Assembly: GCA_027624035.1 (NCBI GenBank)
Contig: JAQBUI010000003.1
Location: forward strand, 58,091-122,090
Source of the DNA: Pseudomonadota bacterium
GTDB taxonomy: Bacteria; Pseudomonadota; Gammaproteobacteria; Pseudomonadales; Azotimanducaceae
Reading direction: 5' to 3'
Length of the DNA: 64,000 nt
Shown in pieces: positions 25,674 to 33,849 of this stretch. The position numbers and the translations under genes were made by a program. Position 1 is the first letter of the stretch. The number at the start of each line of letters is the position of its first letter. The notes beneath the pieces were generated by a model. It made no database searches. It was not told the origin of the DNA and saw only the letters and a list, made by a program, of their open reading frames with translations.

Positions 25674-25909
25674 GGTGGTTCTCCTTGCGTGAAGTAGTGT
25701 GTGAAGATCCCGCTTTCCAGGCGGGAGATGGTTTCCAGACGCTCGATGGTGGACCCTTCAAGTGGGCTGGAACAATGTTTGAGATATCCGGGGGTGCCCG
25801 GTGCGACCGGCGTTGAGCCCGGCGCCTGCAGAGGATATAGCCAGACCTGGTGGCGCGTGGACCCGCTTATCAACCGGGCCAGATCCATGGTCGAGGATTT
25901 GACACCCAC
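25658..25909 (-). CDS. Possible small protein upstream of the 113/529-residue pair
   Basis: An 83-codon frame beginning at GTG (25909), with an in-frame ATG 21 nt later. It overlaps the start of the 113-residue gene by 16 nt. The C-terminal half (ERLETISRLESGIFTHYF) looks protein-like and the overlap would fit an operon, but I see no ribosome binding site and no recognisable domain. It may be chance. Confidence 0.25.
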   Translation of the reverse strand: MGVKSSTMDLARLISGSTRHQVWLYPLQAPGSTPVAPGTPGYLKHCSSPLEGSTIERLETISRLESGIFTHYFTQGEPPCPRD

Positions 25910-26115
25910 GGCGTCAGGCCCGGTGGGCCGTGGTAGGAATCAGGTAACTGCGCAGGAAACAGGTCATAGTCTACGTCCGTGTGAAGATGAACTGGTTCGA
26001 GTCTGCACCGATTGGGCGGGGCTGACAAGTCTGAGTCCGTTGGGCTGTGGCTGCTGTCGACCACTGATTCTGAATCTCGTGTATCTTGGGTGCTGATTGC
26101 TCCCGGAACCTGGCT
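25674..26115. other. Intergenic region between the unknown pair and the GT39-like gene
   Basis: About 440 bases between divergent genes, holding only the doubtful 83-codon frame. No RNA gene, strong repeat or clear promoter hexamer pair is visible by eye. CCCGCTTTCCAGGCGGG near 25713-25729 gives a short hairpin just upstream of the 113-residue gene. Confidence 0.4.
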
Positions 26116-27513
26116 ATGGCCACAGCAGACACTGCCAGAACCCAGAACAGGCTACTGCTGGCCTGTGTCGTATTGCTGTTCCTGACGGTCATTTCTGATC
26201 TGGTGACGCTGGGGATGGCGCCTGACGGAACCGCTTACGCGGGTATTGCGCTGCGGCTCGCATCCGGCGAAGGCTCTTTCTGGTATCCGCCCTCGTTTGT
26301 GGCCGGGACGTCCTTCCACGACCACCCGCCACTCGGCCTGTATTTGCAGAGCCTGATGTTTGGTTTGCTGGGTGATCATTTCTGGGTGGAAAACCTGTAT
26401 TCGGCACTGATGCTGCTCTGCACCGTCGGCGTGCTGCACCGGGTCTGCGATGAACTGGGCATAGGCGATGCCTCGTGGTACGTCGTGCTGCTGTTTCTGA
26501 TCTTTCCGGTGGTCGCGTTCGTCTATACCAACAATTTCCTTGAGATCACCATGAATACGTTCGCACTGCTGGCCCTCTGGGGTGCCGTCAGAGCGACCCG
26601 GGTGCGGTTCGTCCCCGCGTGTCTTGCGGCGAGCCTGAGCGGCGTGGCGGTCCTGTTGGCAGTGCTCACCAAGGGGCCGGTGGGCCTCTGGCCTTTGGCA
26701 GTCATGCCGCTTTACCTGATGATCTGCCCTGATCGGTGGGATTTGCGGATGTGGCTGGTGGCGGTGATGCCGACACTGGTGTTGCTGCTGGCTCTGGTTG
26801 TACTGATGTGGGCGCCAGCGTCATCGGCCGCCATTGGACGCTACCTGGATGGACAGTTGCTGGCGACATTCGCCGGGCTGCGTGAGGCCGAATTCGGTCG
26901 ATATCACGTGCTGGTTAAACTGCTCACCAACCTGTCGGGTCCTGTGCTCTATTCTGCGGTGCTGATCCTGTCGGTCCGCGCCGGCTGGAGATGGCCGGAC
27001 CGCAAGGTCTGGTGGCTGTTGGCCGTGGCACTGTGCGTGTCGTTGCCGCTGATGGTAAGCCCGCGGCAGTATTCGCATTATCTTGCGCCATCGCTGCCGG
27101 TCTACGCGCTGGCCATGGCAGTGTACTGTCAGGGCGCTGTCTCGATCCTGATGGCTAAGCTGGCCGCGTCCCGGCCGGCGCGGGTAGTGCTCGGAATCTC
27201 GCCCATTGTGGCGGGTTCCGCATTGCTCGTGGCCGCTGTTCTGAAGTTTGGCTCGGTTTCAGATGACCAAAAGGAAATCTCGTTCGTAAGGTCAGTGTCC
27301 GGCGAACTCGAACGGGGATCTGAACTGGGCACCTGCCCGGGGTTCCGAAATCTCCGGGTTCGCATGTACCTTTTTCGCAGCTTGAACATCCGCCTGGTCG
27401 ACGATGTGGAAAGGCCCTGGGTGTTGTGCCACGTTCCGGACCCTGCCCTCGGCCAGCTGGTGGTCGAAGGGGAGGTTAACCTCTATCAACATGGGCGGTC
27501 CTTTCAGGACTAG
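26116..27513 (+). CDS. GT39/ArnT-like membrane glycosyltransferase
   Basis: A 465-residue protein with a dozen hydrophobic segments. After the first helix comes GMAPDGTAYAGIALRLASG, the acidic loop of the PMT/ArnT (GT39, GT83) fold with its catalytic Asp, and then SFHDHPPLGLYLQS, which fits the family's conserved H-P-P-L motif. It should transfer a sugar from a polyprenyl-phosphate donor onto a lipid or protein on the periplasmic side. A soluble tail of about 80 residues follows the last helix. I start at the ATG at 26116; an upstream ATG at 26086 adds ten unlikely residues. No lipid A or polymer genes adjoin it, so the acceptor is unknown. Confidence 0.82.
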   Translation: MATADTARTQNRLLLACVVLLFLTVISDLVTLGMAPDGTAYAGIALRLASGEGSFWYPPSFVAGTSFHDHPPLGLYLQSLMFGLLGDHFWVENLYSALMLLCTVGVLHRVCDELGIGDASWYVVLLFLIFPVVAFVYTNNFLEITMNTFALLALWGAVRATRVRFVPACLAASLSGVAVLLAVLTKGPVGLWPLAVMPLYLMICPDRWDLRMWLVAVMPTLVLLLALVVLMWAPASSAAIGRYLDGQLLATFAGLREAEFGRYHVLVKLLTNLSGPVLYSAVLILSVRAGWRWPDRKVWWLLAVALCVSLPLMVSPRQYSHYLAPSLPVYALAMAVYCQGAVSILMAKLAASRPARVVLGISPIVAGSALLVAAVLKFGSVSDDQKEISFVRSVSGELERGSELGTCPGFRNLRVRMYLFRSLNIRLVDDVERPWVLCHVPDPALGQLVVEGEVNLYQHGRSFQD

Positions 27514-27561
27514 AACCGGTTTCGTGGTATGGTCTGATTTTTCTCTCATGGAAAGACGAAT

Positions 27562-28182
27562 ATGCTCAAGCTCTACGGTTTCCCGATGTCCAACTACTTC
27601 AACATGGTCAAGATGGCGTTGCTGGAGAAGGGCGTTGACTTCGAGGTCATCACCACCAGTCCCAGCCAGCAGGATGATTACCTGTCGAAGAGCCCCATGG
27701 GCAAGGTTCCGTGCCTTGAAACGCCCCAGGGTTTCCTGTCAGAAACCAGCGTCATCCTGGAATATCTGGAAGACACCTGCCCCTCACCGGCCCTGTTTCC
27801 TGCGGACCCTTTCGAGAAAGCCAAGGTCCGTGAACTGATGAAACAGCTGGAGCTCTATATTGAATTGCCAGCACGGACACTGTTTGCCGAGGCATTCTTT
27901 GGCGGCAAGGTCAGTGATGCAGTCAAGGAAAAGGCGACAGCGGATCTGGCCAAAGGCGTGGCTGCGGTCAGGCGCAACGCCCGGTTCTCACCCTATGTGG
28001 CAGGCAGTGAACTGACCTATGCTGACCTCATATTCATGTACTCGGTCAATCTGGCCGGCGCTGCCGCCAAACGAGTCCTGAGTGTGAATCTCCTTGATGA
28101 TTTCCCTGAAGCGAAGGTTCTAATGGGGACCCTGAACGAAAGACCCTCGGCGAAACAAGTGGCGGCAGATCAGGCAGCATAG
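27562..28182 (+). CDS. Glutathione S-transferase family protein (second in window)
   Basis: A 206-residue GST with thioredoxin-like start MLKLYGFPMSNYFNMVKMAL, where Ser and Asn occupy the usual catalytic positions. The SPMGKVPCLETPQGFLSETSVILEYLED segment is split by the conserved cis-Pro and the glutathione-binding E-T/S pair. The C-terminal domain is helical and ends in a basic tail. It is only about 25 percent similar by eye to the GST at 14.4 kb, so it is not a recent duplicate. It lies 48 bases after the GT39-like gene on the same strand, possibly cotranscribed. Confidence 0.88.
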   Translation: MLKLYGFPMSNYFNMVKMALLEKGVDFEVITTSPSQQDDYLSKSPMGKVPCLETPQGFLSETSVILEYLEDTCPSPALFPADPFEKAKVRELMKQLELYIELPARTLFAEAFFGGKVSDAVKEKATADLAKGVAAVRRNARFSPYVAGSELTYADLIFMYSVNLAGAAAKRVLSVNLLDDFPEAKVLMGTLNERPSAKQVAADQAA

Positions 28183-28307
28183 GCGCGCAGGTGCTCTCTA
28201 CGGAACTCACAGGTACGATATGTGCCAGCGTGAGCACTTTCTTGTACGATTGCGGCGTACCTGAGAGGGCACGCTCCGGGCTGCTGTAGACACTGCCGTA
28301 ATGGGGC

Positions 28308-28335
28308 TCGACAGTGAGCGCGGATGCGCTACACT
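28308..28335 (+). promoter_or_regulatory. Candidate promoter for tRNA-Gly
   Basis: TCGACA (28308-28313) and TACACT (28330-28335) are 16 bases apart, placing a start about 32 nt before the mature tRNA 5' end. A GCGCGGATGCGC stretch in the spacer is GC-rich, as often seen in stable-RNA promoters. Identified by eye. Confidence 0.45.
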
Positions 28336-28373
28336 ATTGGTTAAGCATGCCACTCAAACCATGTTTACTGAAT

Positions 28374-28449
28374 GCGGGTGTAGCTCAGTTGGTAGAGTCC
28401 CAGCTTCCCAAGCTGGTTGTCGCGAGTTCGAACCTCGTCGCCCGCTCCA
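28374..28449 (+). tRNA. tRNA-Gly, anticodon CCC
   Basis: 76 nt folding as a full cloverleaf. The acceptor GCGGGTG pairs with CGCCCGC (28439-28445), followed by discriminator T and an encoded CCA (28447-28449). The anticodon stem CCAGC/GCTGG encloses loop TTCCCAA, giving anticodon CCC at 28407-28409, which reads GGG. The T-loop is GTTCGAACC and the D-loop GCTCAGTTGGTAGAG. It closely resembles E. coli glyU tRNA in the acceptor and anticodon arms. Confidence 0.96.
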
Positions 28450-28543
28450 TCTTCATATCCGGCCTGCCCGGTGCGATCCATCTGCATAAACTGAACCCCA
28501 TTGATACGGTTGCCCGGGTCAGATAGTCAAGGTTGTCAGCGCT

Positions 28544-29011
28544 ATGAGTACAGAGAGTACAGAGAGTACAGAGAGTACAGAGAGTACAGGGAGTGCAGGG
28601 AGTACAGGGAGTGCAGGGAGTACAGGGAGCACAGGAGTCTGGGAGCCTCACAGGAAGCTGGAACTGGACGTCACCCGGCTGCGCGGCCTGCTGGCTGCCT
28701 ATCGTGGGGCCGGGCCCGATCTGATGGCTTCGTTGCCGACTGATTTTGTTCATAAGAACGCATCACTCATGAAGCAGGAGCAAGACGCTTTCGCTGCGGC
28801 CGAGGCCCTGTCTGACGACGAACTGGTCGATCTTGTGAAGTTCTTTACTCTGGCAGAGTCGCAGTTGCCGGGCTGGGAAGGCGGCAAGCGGAATCCGGTG
28901 ATTTATCTGGTCAGGATCATCAAGGGTCGTGGCGGACTGACGGCCGAGCTTCGAAAATGGATCAAGGCCAATACCGAGAACCGCTGGTTACCCCATGGCA
29001 GCGCCTTATAA
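28544..29011 (+). CDS. Conserved hypothetical with 9-nt repeat-encoded N-terminus, upstream of hisB
   Basis: A 155-residue protein in two parts. Residues 2-31 are the product of ten 9-nt repeats: four STE then STG/SAG triplets, a disordered Ser/Thr tail. From about residue 36 a compact helical domain follows, with KFFTLAESQLPGWEGG, NPVIYLVRIIKGRG and IKANTENRWLPHGS. This block resembles small hypothetical proteins found near hisB in pseudomonads (from memory). The length outside the repeat is about 120 residues. ATG 28544 has AAGG upstream. The stop overlaps the -35 region of the hisB promoter. Function unknown. Confidence 0.75.
   Translation: MSTESTESTESTESTGSAGSTGSAGSTGSTGVWEPHRKLELDVTRLRGLLAAYRGAGPDLMASLPTDFVHKNASLMKQEQDAFAAAEALSDDELVDLVKFFTLAESQLPGWEGGKRNPVIYLVRIIKGRGGLTAELRKWIKANTENRWLPHGSAL
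28547..28636 (+). repeat. Ten tandem 9-nt coding repeats
   Basis: Ten units of the form AGTRCAGRG run without interruption immediately after the start codon. The first four are identical AGTACAGAG and the later ones alternate AGTACAGGG and AGTGCAGGG, ending in AGCACAGGA. Each unit is three codons, so copy-number changes keep the frame and only alter tail length. The copies are very similar, which suggests recent or ongoing slippage. Confidence 0.95.
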
Positions 29012-29034
29012 AGCCCACCTGTAACGTCTATAAT
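29006..29034 (+). promoter_or_regulatory. Candidate sigma70 promoter for hisB
   Basis: TTATAA (29006-29011) and a perfect TATAAT (29029-29034) are 17 bases apart, placing a start about 23 nt before the hisB ATG. The -35 box overlaps the stop codon of the upstream gene. Confidence 0.6.
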
Positions 29035-29063
29035 GCGGCCCGTCAAACAGAGCGGGTAGCGTA

Positions 29064-29648
29064 ATGCGTACTGGCAGGGTCGAACGAAATACGCTGGAAA
29101 CCAGAATCAGCGTCGAGGTCAATCTTGATGGCCAGGGTACCGGTGCATTCGCGACCGGCATACCATTCCTGGACCACATGCTGGATCAGGTGGCACGTCA
29201 TGGTTTGATTGATCTCAAAGTGAGCGCCGACGGCGACCTTGAGATTGACGCCCATCACACCGTGGAGGACATCGGCATATCCATTGGGCAGGCCATGGCC
29301 GCCGCGGTGGGGGACAAGGCCGGTATTCGACGTTATGGCCATGCCTACGTTCCCCTGGATGAGGCACTGTCCCGGGTTGTGATTGATTTTTCCGGTCGGC
29401 CCGGTCTTGAATACAGCGTGCCGTTCAAGCGGGACAGGGTTGGTGACTTTGATGTGGACCTCTTTCACGAGTTCTTTCAAGGTTTCGTCAATCATGCGCT
29501 GGTGACGCTGCATATTGACAATTTGAAGGGCGTCAATGCGCACCATCAGATCGAGACCGTTTTCAAGGCGTTCGGCCGGGCGCTCCGTATGGCGCTTGAA
29601 CCCGACCCCCGTATGAGCGGCATTCCCAGCACCAAGGGCAAGCTCTAG
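29064..29648 (+). CDS. hisB: Imidazoleglycerol-phosphate dehydratase
   Basis: A 194-residue protein matching HisB, the dehydratase at the sixth step of histidine synthesis. It shows the manganese-binding signatures [13 protein letters not shown] and [16 protein letters not shown], then a second-half copy [18 protein letters not shown]. It is the monofunctional type, without the histidinol-phosphatase domain fused in E. coli. It has its own promoter (above). The TAG stop falls in the first unit of a 13-nt tandem repeat. The usual next gene hisH is absent; hisA follows instead. Confidence 0.96.
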   Translation: MRTGRVERNTLETRISVEVNLDGQGTGAFATGIPFLDHMLDQVARHGLIDLKVSADGDLEIDAHHTVEDIGISIGQAMAAAVGDKAGIRRYGHAYVPLDEALSRVVIDFSGRPGLEYSVPFKRDRVGDFDVDLFHEFFQGFVNHALVTLHIDNLKGVNAHHQIETVFKAFGRALRMALEPDPRMSGIPSTKGKL

Positions 29649-29704
29649 ATTCAAGCTCTAGATTTAAGCTCTAGATTTAAACTCTAGATTTAAACTCTAG
29701 ATTT
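29640..29704. repeat. Five tandem 13-nt repeats between hisB and hisA
   Basis: Five head-to-tail units of AARCTCTAGATTY start at 29640, 29653, 29666, 29679 and 29692. The first three have AAG and the last two AAA at the unit start. Each unit contains TCTAGA. The first supplies the hisB stop codon, and the array ends 16 bases before the hisA start. Confidence 0.95.
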
Positions 29705-29720
29705 AAGTAAGGATTCCGAC

Positions 29721-30458
29721 ATGCAGGTGATACCCGCCATCGACTTCAAGGACGGCAAGGTCGTCAATCTGAAACAGGGCCAGCTGGATCAGTCCACGAC
29801 TTATTCGGATGATCCGGTTGGCATGGCGGATCACTGGGTTGCCCAGGGCGCAGAGCGGCTGCACCTGGTTGACCTGGACGGTGCTTTTGAAGGCAAACCA
29901 GTGAACCGTGATGCCATTGCGAGGATTGCCGCCAATCATCCGGACCTAACTATTCAACTGGGGGGTGGTATCCGCAGCGCGGAAGTCATCGAGGCGTATC
30001 TTGCCGCCGGTGTAGACTACCTGATCATCGGCACCCGTGCGGTTGAAGAACCGGAATTCGTCGGCGCCATGTGCAAGCAGTTTCCCGGGCACATCATCGT
30101 CGGTCTGGATGGCCTCCATGGTATGGTCGCGAAGAAGGGCTGGACGGAGGTGACGGATGTGTCCGTCAAGAGCCTCGCCATGTTGTTCGAGGCCGATGGC
30201 ATCGAGGCGATCGTCTACACCGATATCGGCAAGGACGGCATGATGGGTGGCATCAATCTGCACGCAACCCGCGATCTTGCAGATTCCGTCAGAGTCCCCG
30301 TGATTGCGTCCGGCGGGGTCACCGACCTGTCTGATATCAAGGCGCTTTTGGATGAGGAAAAGCGCGTATATGGAGGCATCAGTGGGGTAATCACGGGTCG
30401 CGCGATCTATGAGGGTACCCTGGATCTTGCTGAAGCTATCGCACTCTGCCGAGCCTGA
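29721..30458 (+). CDS. hisA: Phosphoribosylformimino-AICAR phosphate isomerase
   Basis: A 245-residue (beta-alpha)8 barrel enzyme that isomerises ProFAR to PRFAR in histidine synthesis. It opens with [18 protein letters not shown], containing the catalytic Asp8, and has LVDLDGAF, the phosphate loop LGGGIRS and the second catalytic Asp in [14 protein letters not shown] lies 8-10 bases before the ATG. Its normal partners HisH and HisF, which consume the product, are not encoded in this window, so the pathway is split over several loci. The gene ends 12 bases from the convergent yibQ homologue. Confidence 0.95.
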   Translation: MQVIPAIDFKDGKVVNLKQGQLDQSTTYSDDPVGMADHWVAQGAERLHLVDLDGAFEGKPVNRDAIARIAANHPDLTIQLGGGIRSAEVIEAYLAAGVDYLIIGTRAVEEPEFVGAMCKQFPGHIIVGLDGLHGMVAKKGWTEVTDVSVKSLAMLFEADGIEAIVYTDIGKDGMMGGINLHATRDLADSVRVPVIASGGVTDLSDIKALLDEEKRVYGGISGVITGRAIYEGTLDLAEAIALCRA

Positions 30459-30470
30459 TGCAGGTCTAAT

Positions 30471-31271
30471 CTAGGTCCCGGCAGGTACCACGCCGCCACT
30501 TGCGAAATTCCTGCCGCCACTGCGCAGTTCGATCAACCGCGACACCGGTACCAGGCGGGGCTCGTTCAGCGAAGGCAGGCGGCTCCTGAGGTAGGCGATG
30601 GTTTCCGGGTGTGGATGGGCGATCCCGATCGCGGTGCCACGGGTACGGGCGACCCGAAGTAGTTCAGTGAACGCCCGGTCGAGGTACTCAAATGACCGTT
30701 CATTGTCGAGAAATATGTCCCGGCTCGCGGCCGGGATGGCCTGGCGATGGGCGACGGTCAGCGCCACGGTCTTGTGAGTCGTCCGGGAGTCGACAAAAAA
30801 CAGGCTGCGCTCCTGCAGCGTTGCCATCAGCCAGGTCATGGGTTCCATTTCCTGGGTCAGGGCACTGCCCATGTGGTTGTTGATCCCCACGGCATGGGGG
30901 ACTTCCGTCAGGGCATTGTTCAGAGTGTCGAGGAATATCTGTTTGTCCTGGGATCGAGTCAGGACGCCTGTCCCCATGGTGCGCGGGACGCTGCTCTCCA
31001 TCGGCAGATGCACCATCACTTCCTTTCCGGCGCTGAAGGCATCGGTCGCGAGCACTCTCGCGTGGGTGGTGTTCGGCAGGAATGAATAGGTGAGCGGCTC
31101 ATCGATGGCGATGGCCTGGCGTCCTCTGGAAAGGTTGTTGCCCATGTCATCCATGATGATGGCGATATAGGTCCTGGCTTGTGGGCCGGCAGGTTCTGCC
31201 AGTCTACCGGCAGACAGACAGGCCAGCAGTCCTGCCGACAGCAGCAACAATAATGGGTTACGCAGAATCAT
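30471..31271 (-). CDS. Divergent polysaccharide deacetylase-family protein (YibQ-like)
   Basis: A 266-residue secreted protein. Residues 1-25 form a signal peptide (MILRNPLLLLLSAGLLACLSAG; the Cys at 18 could also suggest lipid modification, but the context is weak). The mature part follows the divergent polysaccharide deacetylase family: YIAIIMDDMGNNLSRGRQAI, VMVHLPMES, GINNHMGSALTQ with the metal His, and FFVDSRTT. The protein is expected in the periplasm, acting on a polysaccharide or peptidoglycan. It closes the gpmI-envC-ctpA-yibQ order found in many gammaproteobacteria, so cotranscription is likely. Confidence 0.85.
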   Translation of the reverse strand: MILRNPLLLLLSAGLLACLSAGRLAEPAGPQARTYIAIIMDDMGNNLSRGRQAIAIDEPLTYSFLPNTTHARVLATDAFSAGKEVMVHLPMESSVPRTMGTGVLTRSQDKQIFLDTLNNALTEVPHAVGINNHMGSALTQEMEPMTWLMATLQERSLFFVDSRTTHKTVALTVAHRQAIPAASRDIFLDNERSFEYLDRAFTELLRVARTRGTAIGIAHPHPETIAYLRSRLPSLNEPRLVPVSRLIELRSGGRNFASGGVVPAGT

Positions 31272-31292
31272 GCCTGGGGAACGTCTGGCTTC

Positions 31293-32630
31293 CTAGGTGC
31301 CACTCGCCCCCTTTCTGGCAAGGATGTTAAGACCCTTGAGGAGTGTCAGTGCCTCATTCAATTGATAGTCCTGCGAGGCCAGTTCGCCTGCTCCGTTAGC
31401 TTCCGTGGGCGCTTCGCCCTCCGGGTGATCGGCGTTGTTCAGGTGGTTTGGCAGGTCCTTTTCCTTGGGGCGCCAGAAGCTTCTTTCTGATTTTGTGACG
31501 GTTGACCTGTCGACCCAGATGTCCGGGACGATGCCTTCTGCCTGAATCGAACGCCCCCCGGGGGTGAAGTAAAGGGCCGTGGTGAGCTTGATGGCTTTTT
31601 CGTTGTTGAGGGGCAGAATGGTCTGCACCGATCCCTTGCCGAAGGTTGTCGTGCCCATGATGACCGCACGCTGATGATCCTGCAGGGCGCCAGCGACGAT
31701 TTCGGACGCCGATGCCGTACCTTCATTGACCAGGATGACGATGGGAACATCCACCAGGGTATCTTTGGCCGTGGCGGTAAATTTGAGGTCGGCGTTTTCA
31801 ACCCTGCCGGTGGTGTATACGATCAACCCCTCGGAAACGAAGAGGTCGGAGACATCGACCGCAGCCTGCAGAACACCGCCGGGATTATTGCGCAGATCCA
31901 TGACCAGCCCACGTAGCGGGCCCGATTCCTGCAGTGCGGTCAGTGCTTCGCCGACTTCAGGCCCCGTGCCGCTCTGAAACTGGGCAATACGCAGGTAGCC
32001 GAAGCCATCCTCGATGATGCGATGGCGGACGCTCGCGACCTTGATCACTTCCCGGGTGATGGTGACATCGTTCGGTGCGGATTCACCATTGCGCAGGACG
32101 GTCAGTTTGATCGCACTGCCGGGCTCCCCTCGCATGTTCTCGATGGCCTCGTTCAGGCTCATCCCTTTGACGGGCTTGTCATCGAGTTCGATGATCAGAT
32201 CACCCGAACGCAACCCGGCCTTGTCGGCAGGCGTATCGTCCATGGGGGAGATCACCCGGACGAAGCCGTCTTCAAGACCCACCTCGAGTCCGAGGCCGCC
32301 ATAGTTCCCGGTGGTGGTCTCCTGAAGTGAAGAGAACGAGTCCTGGTCGAGGTAGGCCGAATGGGGGTCCAGTTGCGACAACATGCCACGAATGGCGCTC
32401 TCCAGCAGTTCCTTGTCGTTGATCTCTTCAACGTAGGCGGAACTCACGCGGTTAAAGGCTTCTGCAAATACTCGAAGCTCGTTCAAGGGCAGTCTTGCAG
32501 GAAGGTCCGGGTTCACGGCGGGTTCCTCGCTGGCACTGACCTCCGCGGCGACGCTCCCCGTGGCGGGCAGCGCCAGAATCAGTGCCAGGGTCAACGCACG
32601 TGCGCTGGGTGCTCGAGCTTTCGTTAGCAT
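31293..32630 (-). CDS. ctpA: Carboxy-terminal processing protease (S41)
   Basis: A 445-residue serine protease with a signal peptide (ARALTLALILALPATGSVAAE). A PDZ domain (YGGLGLEVGLEDGFVRV to about residue 180) precedes the S41 catalytic domain. The catalytic Ser lies in NEGTASASEIVAGAL and the Lys in GTTTFGKGSVQT. Such CtpA enzymes cleave periplasmic substrates, often regulators of peptidoglycan hydrolases, and require a TPR adaptor in Pseudomonas. The position between envC and yibQ homologues agrees with a wall-related role. The C-terminal 100 residues are polar and acidic. Confidence 0.94.
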   Translation of the reverse strand: MLTKARAPSARALTLALILALPATGSVAAEVSASEEPAVNPDLPARLPLNELRVFAEAFNRVSSAYVEEINDKELLESAIRGMLSQLDPHSAYLDQDSFSSLQETTTGNYGGLGLEVGLEDGFVRVISPMDDTPADKAGLRSGDLIIELDDKPVKGMSLNEAIENMRGEPGSAIKLTVLRNGESAPNDVTITREVIKVASVRHRIIEDGFGYLRIAQFQSGTGPEVGEALTALQESGPLRGLVMDLRNNPGGVLQAAVDVSDLFVSEGLIVYTTGRVENADLKFTATAKDTLVDVPIVILVNEGTASASEIVAGALQDHQRAVIMGTTTFGKGSVQTILPLNNEKAIKLTTALYFTPGGRSIQAEGIVPDIWVDRSTVTKSERSFWRPKEKDLPNHLNNADHPEGEAPTEANGAGELASQDYQLNEALTLLKGLNILARKGASGT

Positions 32631-32673
32631 TTAATGTTCCTCGTGGGCTATGTGTGGTGCAAGCCGCCCCTGG

Positions 32674-33849
32674 TCAGGCGGCGTTGCTGCCGCGGGCCCG
32701 ACACCAAAGTTGTGGGTTGGCCGGATTACCGTCAATCCGAATTTCAAAATACAGTCCGGTTTCGTTTTGACCACCAGTATCACCGACAGTTGCAATGTTC
32801 TCGCCGGTGACTACCCAGTCTCCCGTCTCACGGTAGATCATCTGATTGTGACCGTAAAGGCTCATGTAGCCTTGCCCATGATTGATGATCACGAGCAGGC
32901 CAAATCCGCGTAGCCAATCAGCAAAAACGATCTGGCCGTGATGCACCGCATAGACCGGGGTACCCGCGGGCGCATCGATGAGCACGCCTCTCCAGCGCAT
33001 CTTACCGGCATTGCGGGCCGCTCCGAAGCGTTGGCTGATGCTGCCCTGTACGGGCAACAGCAGTTCGCCCTTCATGGCGCTGAATGGTGGCCCATCTGCC
33101 GGCACGGCAATCCTCTCGGTGGCCGAAATGATTCGCTCCAGCAGGCCCTCCAGCCGAGTCCGGTCTGCCTGCAGTTTCTCGATCTCGCCGCCGGTTTCTG
33201 CGAGTTTTCGTTGCAGTTCGCCCAGTACCCTCTGCCGGTTACGATTCTGGTCTGCCAGCTGGCTGCGCTGCTCCACAAGCTCGGTGCGCTGGGTGATCAG
33301 GAGTGCATTTTCCTGCTCGATCCCTGCGGTCACCGCTTCAAGCCGATCAATGGTCGCGACAAACCGTTCCACCTCCTGGACCCGCGCCCGGTTCACGTAG
33401 TCATAGTAGGTGAGCATTCGCGATATCTCGTTCAGGTCTTCCTGATTCAGGACCACTTTGAGTGATTCCTGGCGACCAAGCTTGTAAGCCGCAATGATCT
33501 GTTCCTCGATCCGCCCGGTTTGTTCTTTCTTGCGCGTCTCCAGCATGCTTTGCTCCGATCGGAGCTGGTCGACCTTGTCCTCGCCGGACTCAATGGTCTG
33601 CTCGATGTCGATGATTTGCTTCTGGATGTGGTTGATCCCTTTTTCAGCATCCTCCAGATCGTTTTCGAGTTTCGCCCGTTCGCCTTCGGTCTTGCGCAGC
33701 ATCCTCTGGTAGGCTTCGATCTCCGCTTCCATGGCTTCGATTTGCTTCTTCAGGGCCTCGGCATTGGGTGCCCCGGGCGCGGCGTCGGCCGGTCCGATGA
33801 TGAGGCTGAGCAGCAGGATCAGGTAACCGGTCCGCAGTTTGCCGGTCAT
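32674..33849 (-). CDS. envC: Murein hydrolase activator EnvC
   Basis: A 391-residue periplasmic protein with an N-terminal signal sequence (LRTGYLILLLSLIIGPADAA). A long coiled coil spans roughly residues 30-245 (rich in E, Q, L, K heptads), and a C-terminal degenerate LytM/M23 domain follows. That domain shows GVLIDAPAGTPVYAVHHGQIVFADW and HGQGYMSLYGHN; the first zinc ligand is missing, as in EnvC, which activates amidases AmiA/B and does not cut itself. It acts during septum splitting and is directed by FtsEX. The start overlaps the gpmI stop by 4 nt. Confidence 0.92.
   Translation of the reverse strand: MTGKLRTGYLILLLSLIIGPADAAPGAPNAEALKKQIEAMEAEIEAYQRMLRKTEGERAKLENDLEDAEKGINHIQKQIIDIEQTIESGEDKVDQLRSEQSMLETRKKEQTGRIEEQIIAAYKLGRQESLKVVLNQEDLNEISRMLTYYDYVNRARVQEVERFVATIDRLEAVTAGIEQENALLITQRTELVEQRSQLADQNRNRQRVLGELQRKLAETGGEIEKLQADRTRLEGLLERIISATERIAVPADGPPFSAMKGELLLPVQGSISQRFGAARNAGKMRWRGVLIDAPAGTPVYAVHHGQIVFADWLRGFGLLVIINHGQGYMSLYGHNQMIYRETGDWVVTGENIATVGDTGGQNETGLYFEIRIDGNPANPQLWCRARGSNAA

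Noticed and set aside
28301..28526. Open frames across the tRNA-Gly gene
   Set aside because: The cloverleaf and CCA are complete, and the frames have no motifs or ribosome site.
29640..29704. The 13-nt array considered as a CRISPR-like locus
   Set aside because: Units are contiguous without spacers and too short; it is a simple tandem repeat.
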